Origin: Chloroflexota bacterium
GTDB taxonomy: Bacteria > Chloroflexota > Anaerolineae > J102
Assembly: GCA_013152695.1 (NCBI GenBank)
Contig: JAADFV010000434.1
Location: forward strand, 1 to 13,059
Direction: 5' to 3'
Length of the DNA: 13,059 nucleotides
The position numbers and the translations under genes were made by a program. The notes under the pieces are model-generated. The model was not told the origin of the DNA, did not search any database, and saw only the letters and a list, made by a program, of their open reading frames with translations. Shown here piece after piece: positions 1 through 7,478 of this stretch. The stretch's first letter is position 1, and each line of letters opens with the position of its first letter.

Positions 1-593
1 GGCGTCACAGCAAGATCGAAGACGACATCGCCGAGATAGTCGGCCAAAGGCATGCCGACTGGGGCATCATCAGGTAGGATAATGATACCTTCGTGTTCTT
101 CAGAAATGCCTAATTCGCGTTCGGAGCAGGCCATACCTTCGGACTGAATGCCGCGTATTTTGCCGGCCTTAAGCTTCATAGTTTTGAAGTGATCGGCATA
201 AGGATCGATGAGGATAGCGCCAATTGTAGCAAAGGCGACTTTTTGCCCATGATCACCAGGTTTGAGATTGGGGGCACCGGTGATGATGGTCATGGGCTTG
301 GCAGCACCATAATCTACGGTAGCCAAGAGTAAGCGGTCGGCGTTTGGATGTTTTTTTGATTCAAGAATCTGGCCCACGAAGATTTTATCGCGGTCCCAAA
401 CGATGTGACCGTCCCCGGTCACAGGGTCGTCTGGCTTGAGTCCTTTACGAAGGCGCTCAGATGCCGGCATGGGTACGCCGATGTATTCAATATTCTCGAC
501 TTCGAGTCCGGCCAGAGTGAGCTTTTCTGCCAGTTCGTCGATGGGTAAATCAATATCTACATAATCTTTGAGCCAGGATAATGGCACTCGCAT
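1..593 (-). CDS. pheT: Phenylalanine--tRNA ligase beta subunit, N-terminal part (runs off the left edge)
   Basis: Beta subunit of the cytoplasmic (alpha-beta)2 phenylalanyl-tRNA synthetase, which with PheS charges tRNA-Phe using ATP. About 197 residues are visible of a protein normally near 800. The N-terminus reads MRVPLSWLKDYVDIDLP, the usual PheT opening. It is followed by the tRNA-binding OB-fold domain, with the segments HPNADRL, ITGAPN and KIRGIQSEGMACSERELG that are typical of PheT. The start at 593 is supported by an AGGAG (605-601) seven bases upstream and by the family N-terminus. It lies 111 nt downstream of pheS on the same strand and is very probably co-transcribed from the T-box leader at 1769-2099. 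The B5, editing and anticodon-binding domains lie outside the window. Confidence 0.96.
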   Translation of the reverse strand, partial: MRVPLSWLKDYVDIDLPIDELAEKLTLAGLEVENIEYIGVPMPASERLRKGLKPDDPVTGDGHIVWDRDKIFVGQILESKKHPNADRLLLATVDYGAAKPMTIITGAPNLKPGDHGQKVAFATIGAILIDPYADHFKTMKLKAGKIRGIQSEGMACSERELGISEEHEGIIILPDDAPVGMPLADYLGDVVFDLAVT

Positions 594-704
594 AAGAGTT
601 CTCCTGTAAGCACTAAGGCGCTAAGGCCTGGAAATAGTCAAAACATCAGGCGTCGTGCGTCATGCGCCGCATGTGTTCGTTTGAGAAAGGTTGAAGGGAG
701 CCGT
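594..704 (-). other. pheS-pheT intergenic spacer with short repeats
   Basis: This 111-nt spacer is longer than usual for a pheST pair. It holds the pheT ribosome binding site, a tandem octamer (CTAAGGCG at 613-620, CTAAGGCC at 621-628) and a perfect palindrome with one central base (CATGCG-C-CGCATG, 661-673). No ORF or convincing promoter is visible. The palindrome cannot close into an RNA hairpin with a one-base loop, so its meaning is unclear. Confidence 0.5.
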
Positions 705-1739
705 TTAGGCCAATTGTCTGAGAAAACGGACATCATTGGAGTAGAAGTAGCGGATATCGTCGATGCCGTGGCGCAGCATGGCGATCCGTTCCGGGCCCAT
801 GCCGAAAGCATAGCCAGAATAGACTTCGGGATCATAGCCGCCGTTGCGCAGGACATTGGGATGCACCATGCCACATCCTAAGATTTCCAACCATCCTGTA
901 TATTTGCATACACGACAACCTTTGCCGCCGCAGAGGATGCAGTCGATATCCACTTCTGCACTGGGTTCGGTGAAGGGGAAGTGAGAACAACGGAAGCGGA
1001 GCTTCCGACCTTCGCCGAAGAGCTGGTCTGCAAAGGCCTGAAGGGTGCCTTTGAGATCGGCAAAAGTAATGTGGTGGCCCACAGCCAGTCCCTCGACCTG
1101 GTAGAACATCATTTCCGAACGCGCCGTGACTTGCTCATAGCGGTAGCATTTGCCAGGCAGGATGACGCGAATGGGTTCTGGGTGATATTCACGCATGGCA
1201 CGAACTTGCCCGGGACTGGTGTGCGTCCGCAAGAGGACATCCTCGATCGTGGTATGGAAGGTATCCTGCATTTCTCGTGCAGGATGGCCTTTGGGGAAAT
1301 TGAGTAGCTGGAAGTTATACTCGTCTGTTTCGACATCGCGGGCGCGATAAATCTGAAAGCCCATGTGCGCGAAGATGGTGTAAATATCGCGCAAAGTACG
1401 GCTAATGGGATGCATGCGCCCGACCTGGGGACGTCGCCCGGGCAGGGTTACATCGACACCCTCAGCCTTCAATTCTGCAACAAGACTGGCCTGGCGTATG
1501 GCCTCGGCACGCTCACTAAAGGCAGCCTGCACCGTTTGCTTGAGCTGGTTGGCGGCCTTACCGTAGGCAGCACGCTCTTCGGGCGGCAGGCTGCTCACGC
1601 GTTTGACAGCCTGGGGTACAAGCCCTTTACGGCTGAGATACTTCAGGCGCCAGTTTTCCAGGGCTGCTTCATCAGTGACGGCGGCCAATTCTTCCAGGGC
1701 CTGTTGGCCGAGTTGAGTGAGTTCATCGATTTGCGACAT
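705..1739 (-). CDS. pheS: Phenylalanine--tRNA ligase alpha subunit
   Basis: Catalytic alpha subunit (344 aa) of class IIc phenylalanyl-tRNA synthetase. Residues 1-85 are the helical N-terminal coiled-coil arm that binds tRNA. The catalytic core follows, with RDVETDEYNFQLLNFPKGHP (134-153), HPAREMQDTFH (152-162), a motif 2 region with YRYEQVTARSEMMFYQVEG (199-217), and motif 3 GYAFGMGPERIAMLRHGIDD (309-328). Residues 267-278 form a Cys4 knuckle (C267, C270, C275, C278) before TGWLEILGCGMVHPNVL, a variant also known in PheS of several bacterial phyla. The reading frame stays open upstream to 1964, but that stretch is the T-box leader. The start at 1739 (MSQIDELTQ) has GGAG at 1749-1746 with a 6-nt spacer. 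It is the first gene of the pheST operon and its transcription is set by tRNA-Phe charging. Confidence 0.97.
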   Translation of the reverse strand: MSQIDELTQLGQQALEELAAVTDEAALENWRLKYLSRKGLVPQAVKRVSSLPPEERAAYGKAANQLKQTVQAAFSERAEAIRQASLVAELKAEGVDVTLPGRRPQVGRMHPISRTLRDIYTIFAHMGFQIYRARDVETDEYNFQLLNFPKGHPAREMQDTFHTTIEDVLLRTHTSPGQVRAMREYHPEPIRVILPGKCYRYEQVTARSEMMFYQVEGLAVGHHITFADLKGTLQAFADQLFGEGRKLRFRCSHFPFTEPSAEVDIDCILCGGKGCRVCKYTGWLEILGCGMVHPNVLRNGGYDPEVYSGYAFGMGPERIAMLRHGIDDIRYFYSNDVRFLRQLA

Positions 1740-1768
1740 GAGGATCTCCGTAAGGATAAGTTCAAAAT

Positions 1769-1800
1769 AAAAAACGCCTCGTCCACACAGGGACGAAGCG
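1769..1800 (-). terminator. T-box intrinsic terminator
   Basis: On the minus strand the arms CGCTTCGTCC (1800-1791) and GGACGAGGCG (1784-1775) pair with one G-U mismatch around a 6-nt loop and run into TTTTTT (1774-1769). It sits 12 nt after the T-box core, and its 5' arm overlaps bases (CCCT) that can pair with the AGGG of the T-box. That matches the expected mutually exclusive antiterminator. Confidence 0.92.
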
Positions 1801-2099
1801 TATAAAAACGTTCCGCGGTGCCACCCTGATTCCCCGCCGAGCGGGGCACTCAGGCTGTCGGTCAGTCTCAGGCGATGAGAGCAACGAACAGCTGTCGGGG
1901 TAACGGTCGACGGCCGGATGCAACTACTAGGACGTGGTGTAATTTTGACCTTGCCAGCGTCCATTCACCGCATCAGCTCGGGAGGGAACTTCGGTGGGGT
2001 TCGGCACGGACGGGCTTTCAGCCATGACCCGACCTCTCTGGGTGTTTCCACCCACCTACTTTCCTCCGTCATTGCTTGTGGAGGGCGTATCTTGTTGAT
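1769..2099 (-). promoter_or_regulatory. T-box riboswitch, tRNA-Phe specific, upstream of pheS
   Basis: The leader RNA is read 5' to 3' from about 2099 down to 1769. It shows the T-box hallmarks in order. A stem I opening contains AUGA (about 2074-2071). Next comes the loop-E strand AGUA (2060-2057), then AGAGAGG (about 2039-2033), then GGCUGAAAGCC (about 2023-2013). The 3' specifier strand is GAA-G-UUC, with UUC (Phe) at 1988-1986. The near-invariant T-box sequence AGGGTGGCACCGCGG lies at 1827-1813, and a terminator hairpin follows. The specifier loop is closed by GGAGG/CCUCC and GGUGGG/CCCACC. In this family, uncharged tRNA pairs with the specifier and the T-box bulge and stabilises the antiterminator; charged tRNA lets the terminator form. 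The UUC specifier agrees with the downstream pheS. Confidence 0.95.
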
Positions 2100-2105
2100 A
2101 GACTA

Positions 2106-2134
2106 ATTATGCGGCTTCAAGGGAGGATTGTCAA
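2106..2134 (-). promoter_or_regulatory. Sigma-70-type promoter of the pheST T-box operon
   Basis: On the minus strand there is TTGACA at 2134-2129, a 17-nt spacer, and CATAAT at 2111-2106. This is near consensus with optimal spacing. It predicts a start near 2099, just upstream of T-box stem I, so promoter and leader support each other. Confidence 0.85.
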
Positions 2135-2163
2135 ATGTCTTGCGTCAAACGAGACTATATCAA

Positions 2164-2229
2164 TTTAGTCGGCGCGAACAAAGTGCGACGCACTTCAATC
2201 AGCGAAATTTTCATACATCACCGACTAAA
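2164..2229. repeat. Nested inverted repeat between the HhH gene and the pheST promoter
   Basis: The outer arms TTTAGTCGG (2164-2172) and CCGACTAAA (2221-2229) are a perfect 9-bp inverted repeat. They enclose an inner perfect palindrome AAGTGCG-A-CGCACTT (2181-2195), which can fold as a 6-bp stem with a GAC triloop. The element starts 25 nt downstream of the stop of the minus-strand gene at 2255. It could act in its mRNA 3' end, but no U-rich run follows, so it is not a textbook terminator. Confidence 0.6.
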
Positions 2230-2254
2230 CGGATACAGCCTAGCGCCAAACGCA

Positions 2255-2821
2255 TTACTGACGCCGGCCACCCTTCAGGCCTGCTTGCAGTTGTTTCAAT
2301 GCCTCCCAATCACCTTTGGCCGCCAGTTTTGCCTGTTCGGGCCAGGTGTCGGGGAAGAAAATGCGTGCTTTGCCCGTGAGGATGGCCTGTAACTCGTTCA
2401 CCTCGCTGGCCGCAAGCTGCGAGTAGGTGGTGATACCCGCATCCTGTAAAATGCCGGCTATCTTTGGGCCAATGCCTTCGATGCGAGTGAGATCGTCTCC
2501 TGAGCCTGTTTCTTTAAGGTCTGGCATTTCTGCTGGTGCAGAGGATTCGAATTCAGATGCAGGCGTGGCCTTGGGGCTGAGAGGCACAGTCGAGGGGCCG
2601 GGCCGGTCTGGCACAGAGATCGAAGGCTGGCTTGGGGGCGAGGAAGGTTGTTCTTGTACAGTGTCTTGCTGCTCAGACTCGGGTGATGGTTGCCACCAGA
2701 TCCACCATAGCAACAATAGCAGGAGAACCACAAGTACAAGCAGAAAATACCACATGAAATTGCCGCTATCACTATTCTGCAAGATCGACAAAGAGGAAAT
2801 GGAGAAGATGAATGAGGTCAT
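2255..2821 (-). CDS. Membrane-anchored helix-hairpin-helix protein (downstream paralogue)
   Basis: 188-residue protein with one membrane helix (about 23-43, ending WWIWWQP), a Ser/Pro-rich linker (about 45-105) and a C-terminal helix-hairpin-helix domain. The domain contains the motif TRIEGIGPKIAGILQDAGI (112-130), followed by IFFPDTWPEQAKLAAKGDWE (154-173). The HhH fold usually contacts nucleic acid backbone, and related domains are annotated as flap-endonuclease-like HhH proteins. No nuclease active site is visible, so I call no enzymatic activity. Its C-terminal third is nearly identical to that of the gene just upstream. The start at 2821 has AAGGAA (2833-2828) six bases away. A second in-frame ATG at 2755 (MWYFLLV) would start right at the membrane helix with a poorer ribosome site. 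Function unknown. Confidence 0.83.
   Translation of the reverse strand: MTSFIFSISSLSILQNSDSGNFMWYFLLVLVVLLLLLLWWIWWQPSPESEQQDTVQEQPSSPPSQPSISVPDRPGPSTVPLSPKATPASEFESSAPAEMPDLKETGSGDDLTRIEGIGPKIAGILQDAGITTYSQLAASEVNELQAILTGKARIFFPDTWPEQAKLAAKGDWEALKQLQAGLKGGRRQ
2284..2356 (-). repeat. 73-nt exact duplicate, copy 1 (3' end of the downstream HhH gene)
   Basis: Bases 2284-2356 are identical to 2906-2978. Both copies encode the shared tail after IFFP, roughly PDTWPEQAKLAAKGDWEALK plus flanking residues. Identity is complete at nucleotide level, including synonymous positions, while the rest of the two genes has diverged. This suggests recent gene conversion. Confidence 0.9.
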
Positions 2822-2876
2822 TGTTCGTTCCTTGCCGCGATAGGCTTATCGTTGCCTTAAGCTCACTGGTTTACGG

Positions 2877-3554
2877 CTAGCGGCGACGCCCGCCTTTTAG
2901 GCTCTCTTGCAGTTGTTTCAATGCCTCCCAATCACCTTTGGCCGCCAGTTTTGCCTGTTCGGGCCAGGTGTCGGGGAAAAAGATGCGTATTTTGCCTGTG
3001 AGGATGGCACGTAATTCGGGGACGGGGGTATCAGCCAGTTGCGCAAAGGTCTGAATACCGGCTTCGTGCAAAATACTGGATATTTTGGGGCCGATGCCTT
3101 CGATGCGTGTGAAATCGTCTGGCTGAACGGGTGCAGCCGGGGTTGTTGCTGCCGATAACTGCTCTTCTTCAGCTTTTTCGGCGGGAGCTTCCGGGCTGGT
3201 TTCAGGCGTGGTAACGACCGCCTTGATTTCGCTGGCAGGGACTTCGTCACTGACCTCGGGTTCAGGTGCGGCTACCGCAGATGCAACGGTAGGCGCTTCT
3301 GGTTTGGTTTCGATCGACGGTGCCTCAACCTCCGGTGGAGCAGCAACAGGAGGTGCAGCCACTGTTTGGGGTACTGAGAGACCGGCTGGAGTGGAGGGTA
3401 TTCGTTCCTGTTTCGGTTTTTGCGGTGAGGGCCTCCACCATCGCCGCCATGCTATCACAAGCAAAATAATGACGAATACGAGCAGCAAGAACCACAAAAG
3501 TTTGCTCTGCAGCATCGTGCGCAGGATAAAAAGTAGAAAAAGATAATCTAACAT
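2877..3554 (-). CDS. Membrane-anchored helix-hairpin-helix protein (upstream paralogue)
   Basis: 225-residue paralogue of the gene at 2255-2821. The N-terminus is hydrophobic, with a main membrane helix at about 17-36 followed by a basic-aromatic stop (RRWWRP). A long Pro/Ala/Glu-rich linker spans about 42-146, and the C-terminal HhH domain has TRIEGIGPKISSILHEAGI (149-167) and the shared IFFPDTWPEQAKLAAKGDWE (191-210). The acidic, proline-rich linker is about 45 residues longer than in its neighbour, while the C-terminal domain is conserved, suggesting the linker is a spacer. The start at 3554 has a good AGGAG (3568-3564) nine bases upstream. The frame is open to 3635, but no better start is seen there. 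It lies 55 nt upstream of its paralogue on the same strand, so the two may form an operon. Confidence 0.85.
   Translation of the reverse strand: MLDYLFLLFILRTMLQSKLLWFLLLVFVIILLVIAWRRWWRPSPQKPKQERIPSTPAGLSVPQTVAAPPVAAPPEVEAPSIETKPEAPTVASAVAAPEPEVSDEVPASEIKAVVTTPETSPEAPAEKAEEEQLSAATTPAAPVQPDDFTRIEGIGPKISSILHEAGIQTFAQLADTPVPELRAILTGKIRIFFPDTWPEQAKLAAKGDWEALKQLQESLKGGRRR
2906..2978 (-). repeat. 73-nt exact duplicate, copy 2 (3' end of the upstream HhH gene)
   Basis: Partner of 2284-2356, in the same orientation and 622 bp apart. Such a direct repeat could also recombine to delete one paralogue. Confidence 0.9.
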
Positions 3555-3991
3555 GGTGTGGGACTCCTGGATATGAATGGAAGAACGTAATTCACCGGCA
3601 CCTGTTTTGATAATGTTGAAAAATATTCGTGGCACCCACTCAAGTTTATCGAAGAGATAGGTTGTTTGAATGAAGTGAAGAATCTCTGGGTGGTAAAAAT
3701 ATGATTCTTCATTTTGTCCTGAAGGAGACTGTGTTGGCGTAAGTTGTTTCCAGTCCTGGTGCAGGGGTATTCTTGTGCTACTTGAATCCTTAAAAGGACG
3801 GTTCTCAAATCACACATGACTGAAGAAGAGGTGTACCAGCGACAAAAATGCCTAAAGAACCACTTTTTCATCATTATAGACGACAATAGATGAAAATCAA
3901 ATTAGAGATTAGTGAGGTTGGTGTGGGCAGGCAAGGCGAAAATTTATAAAATCTATGGAGTTTGGCTGCCGGATAATCGCGATAACTGTGT
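3555..3991. other. Intergenic region between divergent HhH and secA genes
   Basis: About 440 bases, AT-richer than the flanking genes, with no recognisable gene. It must hold the promoter for the minus-strand HhH pair, but I could not find a convincing -35/-10 pair on that strand. A minus-strand frame at 3548-3886 and a 25-codon plus-strand frame at 3816 have no family features or ribosome sites. A short near-palindrome (TCCTT-AA-AAGGA, about 3788-3799) is present. Confidence 0.5.
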
Positions 3992-3997
3992 TATAAT
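3989..3997 (+). promoter_or_regulatory. Extended -10 promoter of secA
   Basis: TATAAT at 3992-3997 is a perfect -10 box preceded by TG one base upstream (3989-3990), giving an extended -10. No good -35 hexamer is at 17 nt, consistent with extended -10 promoters. The predicted start near 4004 gives a leader of about 55 nt before secA. Confidence 0.7.
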
Positions 3998-4059
3998 GGG
4001 ATGTTACCATCTGTCAGAAACGGCAATGGACGACTGACTATTTACCAAGTAGGATGACT

Positions 4060-7000
4060 ATGTTACGAAATATACTGCAAAAAGTCGTTGGCGACCCTAA
4101 CGAAAAAGAGCTCAAACGCATTCAGCCTTTGGTCGAGGAAATCAATGCCCTTGAGCCTGAGATACAAAAATTGAGTGACGATGCACTCAGGGCTGAAACC
4201 GATCGTTTTCGCGAACGCATCCGTAGCGAAACGGCGCAGTTACGCCAAGAACACGAAGCCTTATTGGCCGAACTTCAGTCCACAACAGACCCTGAAGAGA
4301 TCGAACGTCTGCAAATGGAAAGCAGGGACGTCGAAAAGGATCTGCTCAAGTTGGAAGGTCAGATTCTGAATGAGCTTTTGCCTCGAGCTTTTGCCGTTGT
4401 ACGCGAAGCGGCAGTGCGTACATTAGGAATGCGACACTATGATGTGCAGCTTATCGGTGGCATTGTTTTGCATTCCGGCAAAATTGCGGAAATGAAAACG
4501 GGTGAAGGTAAAACGCTGGTGGCGACCTTACCGATGTATCTCAATGCCCTTACCGGTCGTGGTGTGCACCTCGTTACTCCCAATGATTATCTATCTAAAC
4601 ACGGTGTGCAATGGATGGGGCCCATCTATCATTTCCTCGGCGTTAGCGCTGCTGTCATTCAGAGTGGGGCGGGCAATCCCGACGAAGCTTCTTTTCTCTA
4701 CGATCCTGACTTTCCCAGCGAAGATGATCGATATCGTAATTTACGGCCCATTACTCGCCACGAAGCCTATCTCGCCGATATTACCTACGGCACCAACAAT
4801 GAATTCGGCTTCGATTATTTGCGCGATAATATGGTCGTCGATATTTCGCAAATCAGCCAACGGCCCTTGAACTATGCCATCGTCGACGAGATTGACAATA
4901 TTCTCATCGACGAAGCACGTACACCACTTATCATATCTGGCCAGGCCCAGGAATCCAGCGAAAACTACCGGCGTTTTGCCCAGCTGGTGCCCCGTCTCCA
5001 TGCAGAAGAGGACTATACGGTCGATGAAAAAGACCGCGTTGTCACACTTACGGAAGAGGGTCTGTCAAAGATCGAACGCTGGTTGAATATTCCTGAAGGC
5101 AAGAGTTTGTACGATCCTGAATATGCGGAACTGGCGCCTTATCTCGACAACGCTTTGCGCGCCTATGTCTTGTTCAAACGAGACAAAGACTATGTGGTGC
5201 AGAACGGTGAAGTCATTATTGTCGATGAGTTTACGGGACGGCTGATGTATGGCCGGCGTTATTCCGAAGGTCTTCACCAATCGATTGAGGCTAAGGAAGG
5301 GGTGCAGGTTCGCCGCGAAAACCTGACAATGGCGACGATTACCTTCCAGAACTTCTTCCGTATGTACCGGAAATTAGCCGGTATGACCGGTACGGCAGCC
5401 ACCGAACGGGAAGAATTTCAGCGAATCTACAATCTGGAAGTAGTCGTTATCCCCACCAATGTTCCTATCAAGCGTATCGACCTTCCCGATCAGGTGTACC
5501 GCACCCAGCGTTCTAAATTCAACGCTGTGCTTAAAGAAATAGAAGAAGCACATCACCGTGGTCAGCCCTTGCTCGTCGGTACCAGTGCCATCGAGACCTC
5601 GGAATACCTGGCGCAATTGCTCAAACGTAGAGGTATTCCTCACAACGTGTTGAACGCTAAAAATCACGAACGAGAAGCTGTGATCATTGCTCAGGCCGGG
5701 CGCCCGGGCGCAGTAACGATTGCGACCAACATGGCCGGCCGTGGTGTCGACATCCTTTTAGGTGGTAATGCTGAAAATCTTGCTCGCGATGAATTGCGTA
5801 AGAATGGCTATGAACTCAATGCGATCAGTGAACACGATTGGAATACGGCAATTGATTTGCTGCGGGCGGGCCAAGACCCGAGCACTCAGATCAAGGAACC
5901 GTGGGTAGAAATTCTGGCAAAAAACTGGCGCATCGCCCAGGAAGATGCAAAGAAGGTGCGCGAGCTGGGTGGTCTTTATGTCATCGGTACCGAACGTCAT
6001 GAGGCACGACGTATCGATAATCAGTTGCGTGGTCGTGCCGGCCGTCAAGGTGATCCCGGTGTCTCTCGCTTTTTCGTCTCTCTCGAAGATGATCTGATGC
6101 GTCGTTTTGGTGGCGCTTCCATTTCCGGCTTGATGGAGCGACTGGGCGTCGAAGATGACACACCGATCCAGGCCAATGTCGTGAGCAAGGCTATCGAACA
6201 ATCACAAACACGGGTCGAAGGCTACAACTTCGACATGCGTAAACACGTTCTCGAATATGATGATGTTGTCAACAAGCAACGTGAGATCATCTATGATCAG
6301 CGCCGGCGCATCCTGACCGAGCCTACGCTCAAGCATCAGATTCTGCGCATGGTTCACGATTACCTTCGACGCCTGGTGGAGAGCTTCTGCGAGGGCTATC
6401 AGGAAGATTGGGATCTCGAAGGGTTGTATAACGCCGTACGGCGTGTCATGCCTCTCCCTTTGACGGAGGTACCGCGCTTGTGGCAGGGTATGAGCCAGGA
6501 AGAATTGAGTGATCACCTGGCCGAACTCGCCGATGAGGCCTATGAAGAGAAGGAAAAACGGTTGGGATCAGAGGATATGCGGCGTCTGGAACGCTTGCTT
6601 ATGTTACAAGTGGTGGATCGTCGTTGGGTGCGCCATTTGACAGATCTCGATATCTTGCGCGAAGGTATTGGCCTGCAGGCTGTAGCGCAACAAGACCCCT
6701 TGGTTGCCTACAAACGTGAAGCCTTTGCCATGTTCAGCGAGCTGTTGCAAAGTATCGAAGAGGATATTGTCACTCGCGTTTATCATGTCGATTTCGCCGA
6801 ACCTGTACGCCGTCAAGCCGTGCGTGCCGTCCATGCCAGTGCCGGTGGCGATGGAGGCCGCCCTGCTCCCCAACGCCGTGCTGGCCCCCGCCTTGGTCGC
6901 AATGATCCCTGCTGGTGTGGCAGTGGTAAAAAATACAAAGATTGCCATCTCAAGTTGGACCGGGCTGGCGGTGGAGGCGGAGGGGGCAATGGCCGCCAGG

Positions 7001-7089
7001 CTCAGGCAACCGCGCCCCAAAAACAATCGGCTTCCCGCCCACAATCACAGCGATCCCGGCGCCGAAAAGGCAAGAAGCGCCGTAAATAA
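4060..7089 (+). CDS. secA: Preprotein translocase ATPase SecA
   Basis: Motor ATPase (1009 aa from 4060) that drives unfolded preproteins through SecYEG. Walker A MKTGEGKT is at 145-152 and Walker B DEID at 276-279 within [13 protein letters not shown]. The second motor domain has [14 protein letters not shown] (556-569) and [13 protein letters not shown] (655-667). The preprotein-binding, wing and scaffold regions are all present in one frame. A SEC-C zinc motif, [13 protein letters not shown] (C951, C953, C962, H963), is followed by about 46 extra residues: a glycine run and then a very basic end ([10 protein letters not shown]). The total is longer than the roughly 840-900 residues of well-known SecA proteins. 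An ATG at 4054 is also in frame, but the AGGA at 4051-4054 abuts it and is properly spaced for 4060 (MLRNILQK), which resembles usual SecA starts. It is followed 41 nt later by rsfS. Confidence 0.98.
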   Translation: MLRNILQKVVGDPNEKELKRIQPLVEEINALEPEIQKLSDDALRAETDRFRERIRSETAQLRQEHEALLAELQSTTDPEEIERLQMESRDVEKDLLKLEGQILNELLPRAFAVVREAAVRTLGMRHYDVQLIGGIVLHSGKIAEMKTGEGKTLVATLPMYLNALTGRGVHLVTPNDYLSKHGVQWMGPIYHFLGVSAAVIQSGAGNPDEASFLYDPDFPSEDDRYRNLRPITRHEAYLADITYGTNNEFGFDYLRDNMVVDISQISQRPLNYAIVDEIDNILIDEARTPLIISGQAQESSENYRRFAQLVPRLHAEEDYTVDEKDRVVTLTEEGLSKIERWLNIPEGKSLYDPEYAELAPYLDNALRAYVLFKRDKDYVVQNGEVIIVDEFTGRLMYGRRYSEGLHQSIEAKEGVQVRRENLTMATITFQNFFRMYRKLAGMTGTAATEREEFQRIYNLEVVVIPTNVPIKRIDLPDQVYRTQRSKFNAVLKEIEEAHHRGQPLLVGTSAIETSEYLAQLLKRRGIPHNVLNAKNHEREAVIIAQAGRPGAVTIATNMAGRGVDILLGGNAENLARDELRKNGYELNAISEHDWNTAIDLLRAGQDPSTQIKEPWVEILAKNWRIAQEDAKKVRELGGLYVIGTERHEARRIDNQLRGRAGRQGDPGVSRFFVSLEDDLMRRFGGASISGLMERLGVEDDTPIQANVVSKAIEQSQTRVEGYNFDMRKHVLEYDDVVNKQREIIYDQRRRILTEPTLKHQILRMVHDYLRRLVESFCEGYQEDWDLEGLYNAVRRVMPLPLTEVPRLWQGMSQEELSDHLAELADEAYEEKEKRLGSEDMRRLERLLMLQVVDRRWVRHLTDLDILREGIGLQAVAQQDPLVAYKREAFAMFSELLQSIEEDIVTRVYHVDFAEPVRRQAVRAVHASAGGDGGRPAPQRRAGPRLGRNDPCWCGSGKKYKDCHLKLDRAGGGGGGGNGRQAQATAPQKQSASRPQSQRSRRRKGKKRRK

Positions 7090-7117
7090 TACTCTTCTCT
7101 CTACTCAGTTCCCATGT

Positions 7118-7133
7118 GAGGTGAATTGTCCTG
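7118..7133 (+). promoter_or_regulatory. Ribosome binding site that sets a CTG start for rsfS
   Basis: GAGGTGA (7118-7124) is followed by 6 nt and CTG (7131-7133). No such site precedes the ATG at 7182 at proper distance. The placement decides the start and makes a non-AUG initiator the best reading of this sequence. Confidence 0.65.
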
Positions 7134-7478
7134 AACGCTTTAGAACTATCTCATACCATTATTGATATTTTAGATGACAAAATGGCTGAAAATATCCTTT
7201 TGCTGGACATCAGCAAAGCAGGATCGCCATTTGCCGACTATTTCGTTATTGCCACGGCCAGTAGTGATCGCCAGAGTCAGGCCCTGGTCGATGCCATGCA
7301 GGACGAGCTGCGTCCTCAGAAAATTCGCCCCTTACACATCGAGGGCGAGCGTGATTCTGGCTGGCAGCTAATCGATTATGGCAATGTCATTGTTCATATC
7401 TTCTCGCCCGAGCAGCGCGCCTTTTATCGTCTCGAAGACCTGTGGCATGAAGCCCAGGTTGTTGTGCGCATGCAATAA
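7131..7478 (+). CDS. rsfS: Ribosome silencing factor RsfS (Iojap family), apparent CTG start
   Basis: RsfS binds ribosomal protein uL14 on the large subunit and blocks subunit joining when nutrients are low. The core reads ENILLLDISKAG, FADYFVIATASSDRQSQAL, DSGWQLIDYGNVIVHIFSPE and FYRLEDLWHEA, all typical of the family. An ATG at 7182 would give only 98 aa and drop the first helix. The frame continues upstream as NALELSHTIIDILDDKMAEN, matching the normal RsfS N-terminus, to a TGA at 7122. No ATG, GTG or TTG lies in that stretch. A CTG at 7131 sits 6 nt after GAGGTGA (7118-7124), a strong ribosome site, giving 115 aa, the usual length. It is 41 nt after secA and probably co-transcribed with it; that spacing is short and holds no terminator. 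Confidence 0.9.
   Translation: MNALELSHTIIDILDDKMAENILLLDISKAGSPFADYFVIATASSDRQSQALVDAMQDELRPQKIRPLHIEGERDSGWQLIDYGNVIVHIFSPEQRAFYRLEDLWHEAQVVVRMQ

Noticed and set aside
1365..1805. Plus-strand frame of about 146 codons opposite pheS
   Set aside because: Entirely antisense to a well-supported synthetase gene and its T-box; no protein features.
1740..1964. N-terminal extension of pheS from an upstream in-frame start at 1964
   Set aside because: The region is the T-box leader with terminator and T-box sequence. The family N-terminus and ribosome site fit 1739.
3548..3886. Minus-strand frame of about 112 codons in the HhH-secA spacer
   Set aside because: No domain, no ribosome binding site, odd composition, and it overlaps the start and ribosome site of the HhH gene at 3554.
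3816..3893. Plus-strand 25-codon frame beginning MTEEEVYQRQ
   Set aside because: No ribosome site, no promoter directly upstream and no recognisable family; most likely chance.
4054..4059. secA start at the ATG at 4054
   Set aside because: The AGGA would abut this codon. The ATG at 4060 has proper spacing and matches usual SecA starts, although both are possible.
6704..7165. Plus-strand frame of about 153 codons overlapping the end of secA
   Set aside because: Out of frame with the conserved SecA C-terminus and SEC-C motif; composition is a frame artefact.
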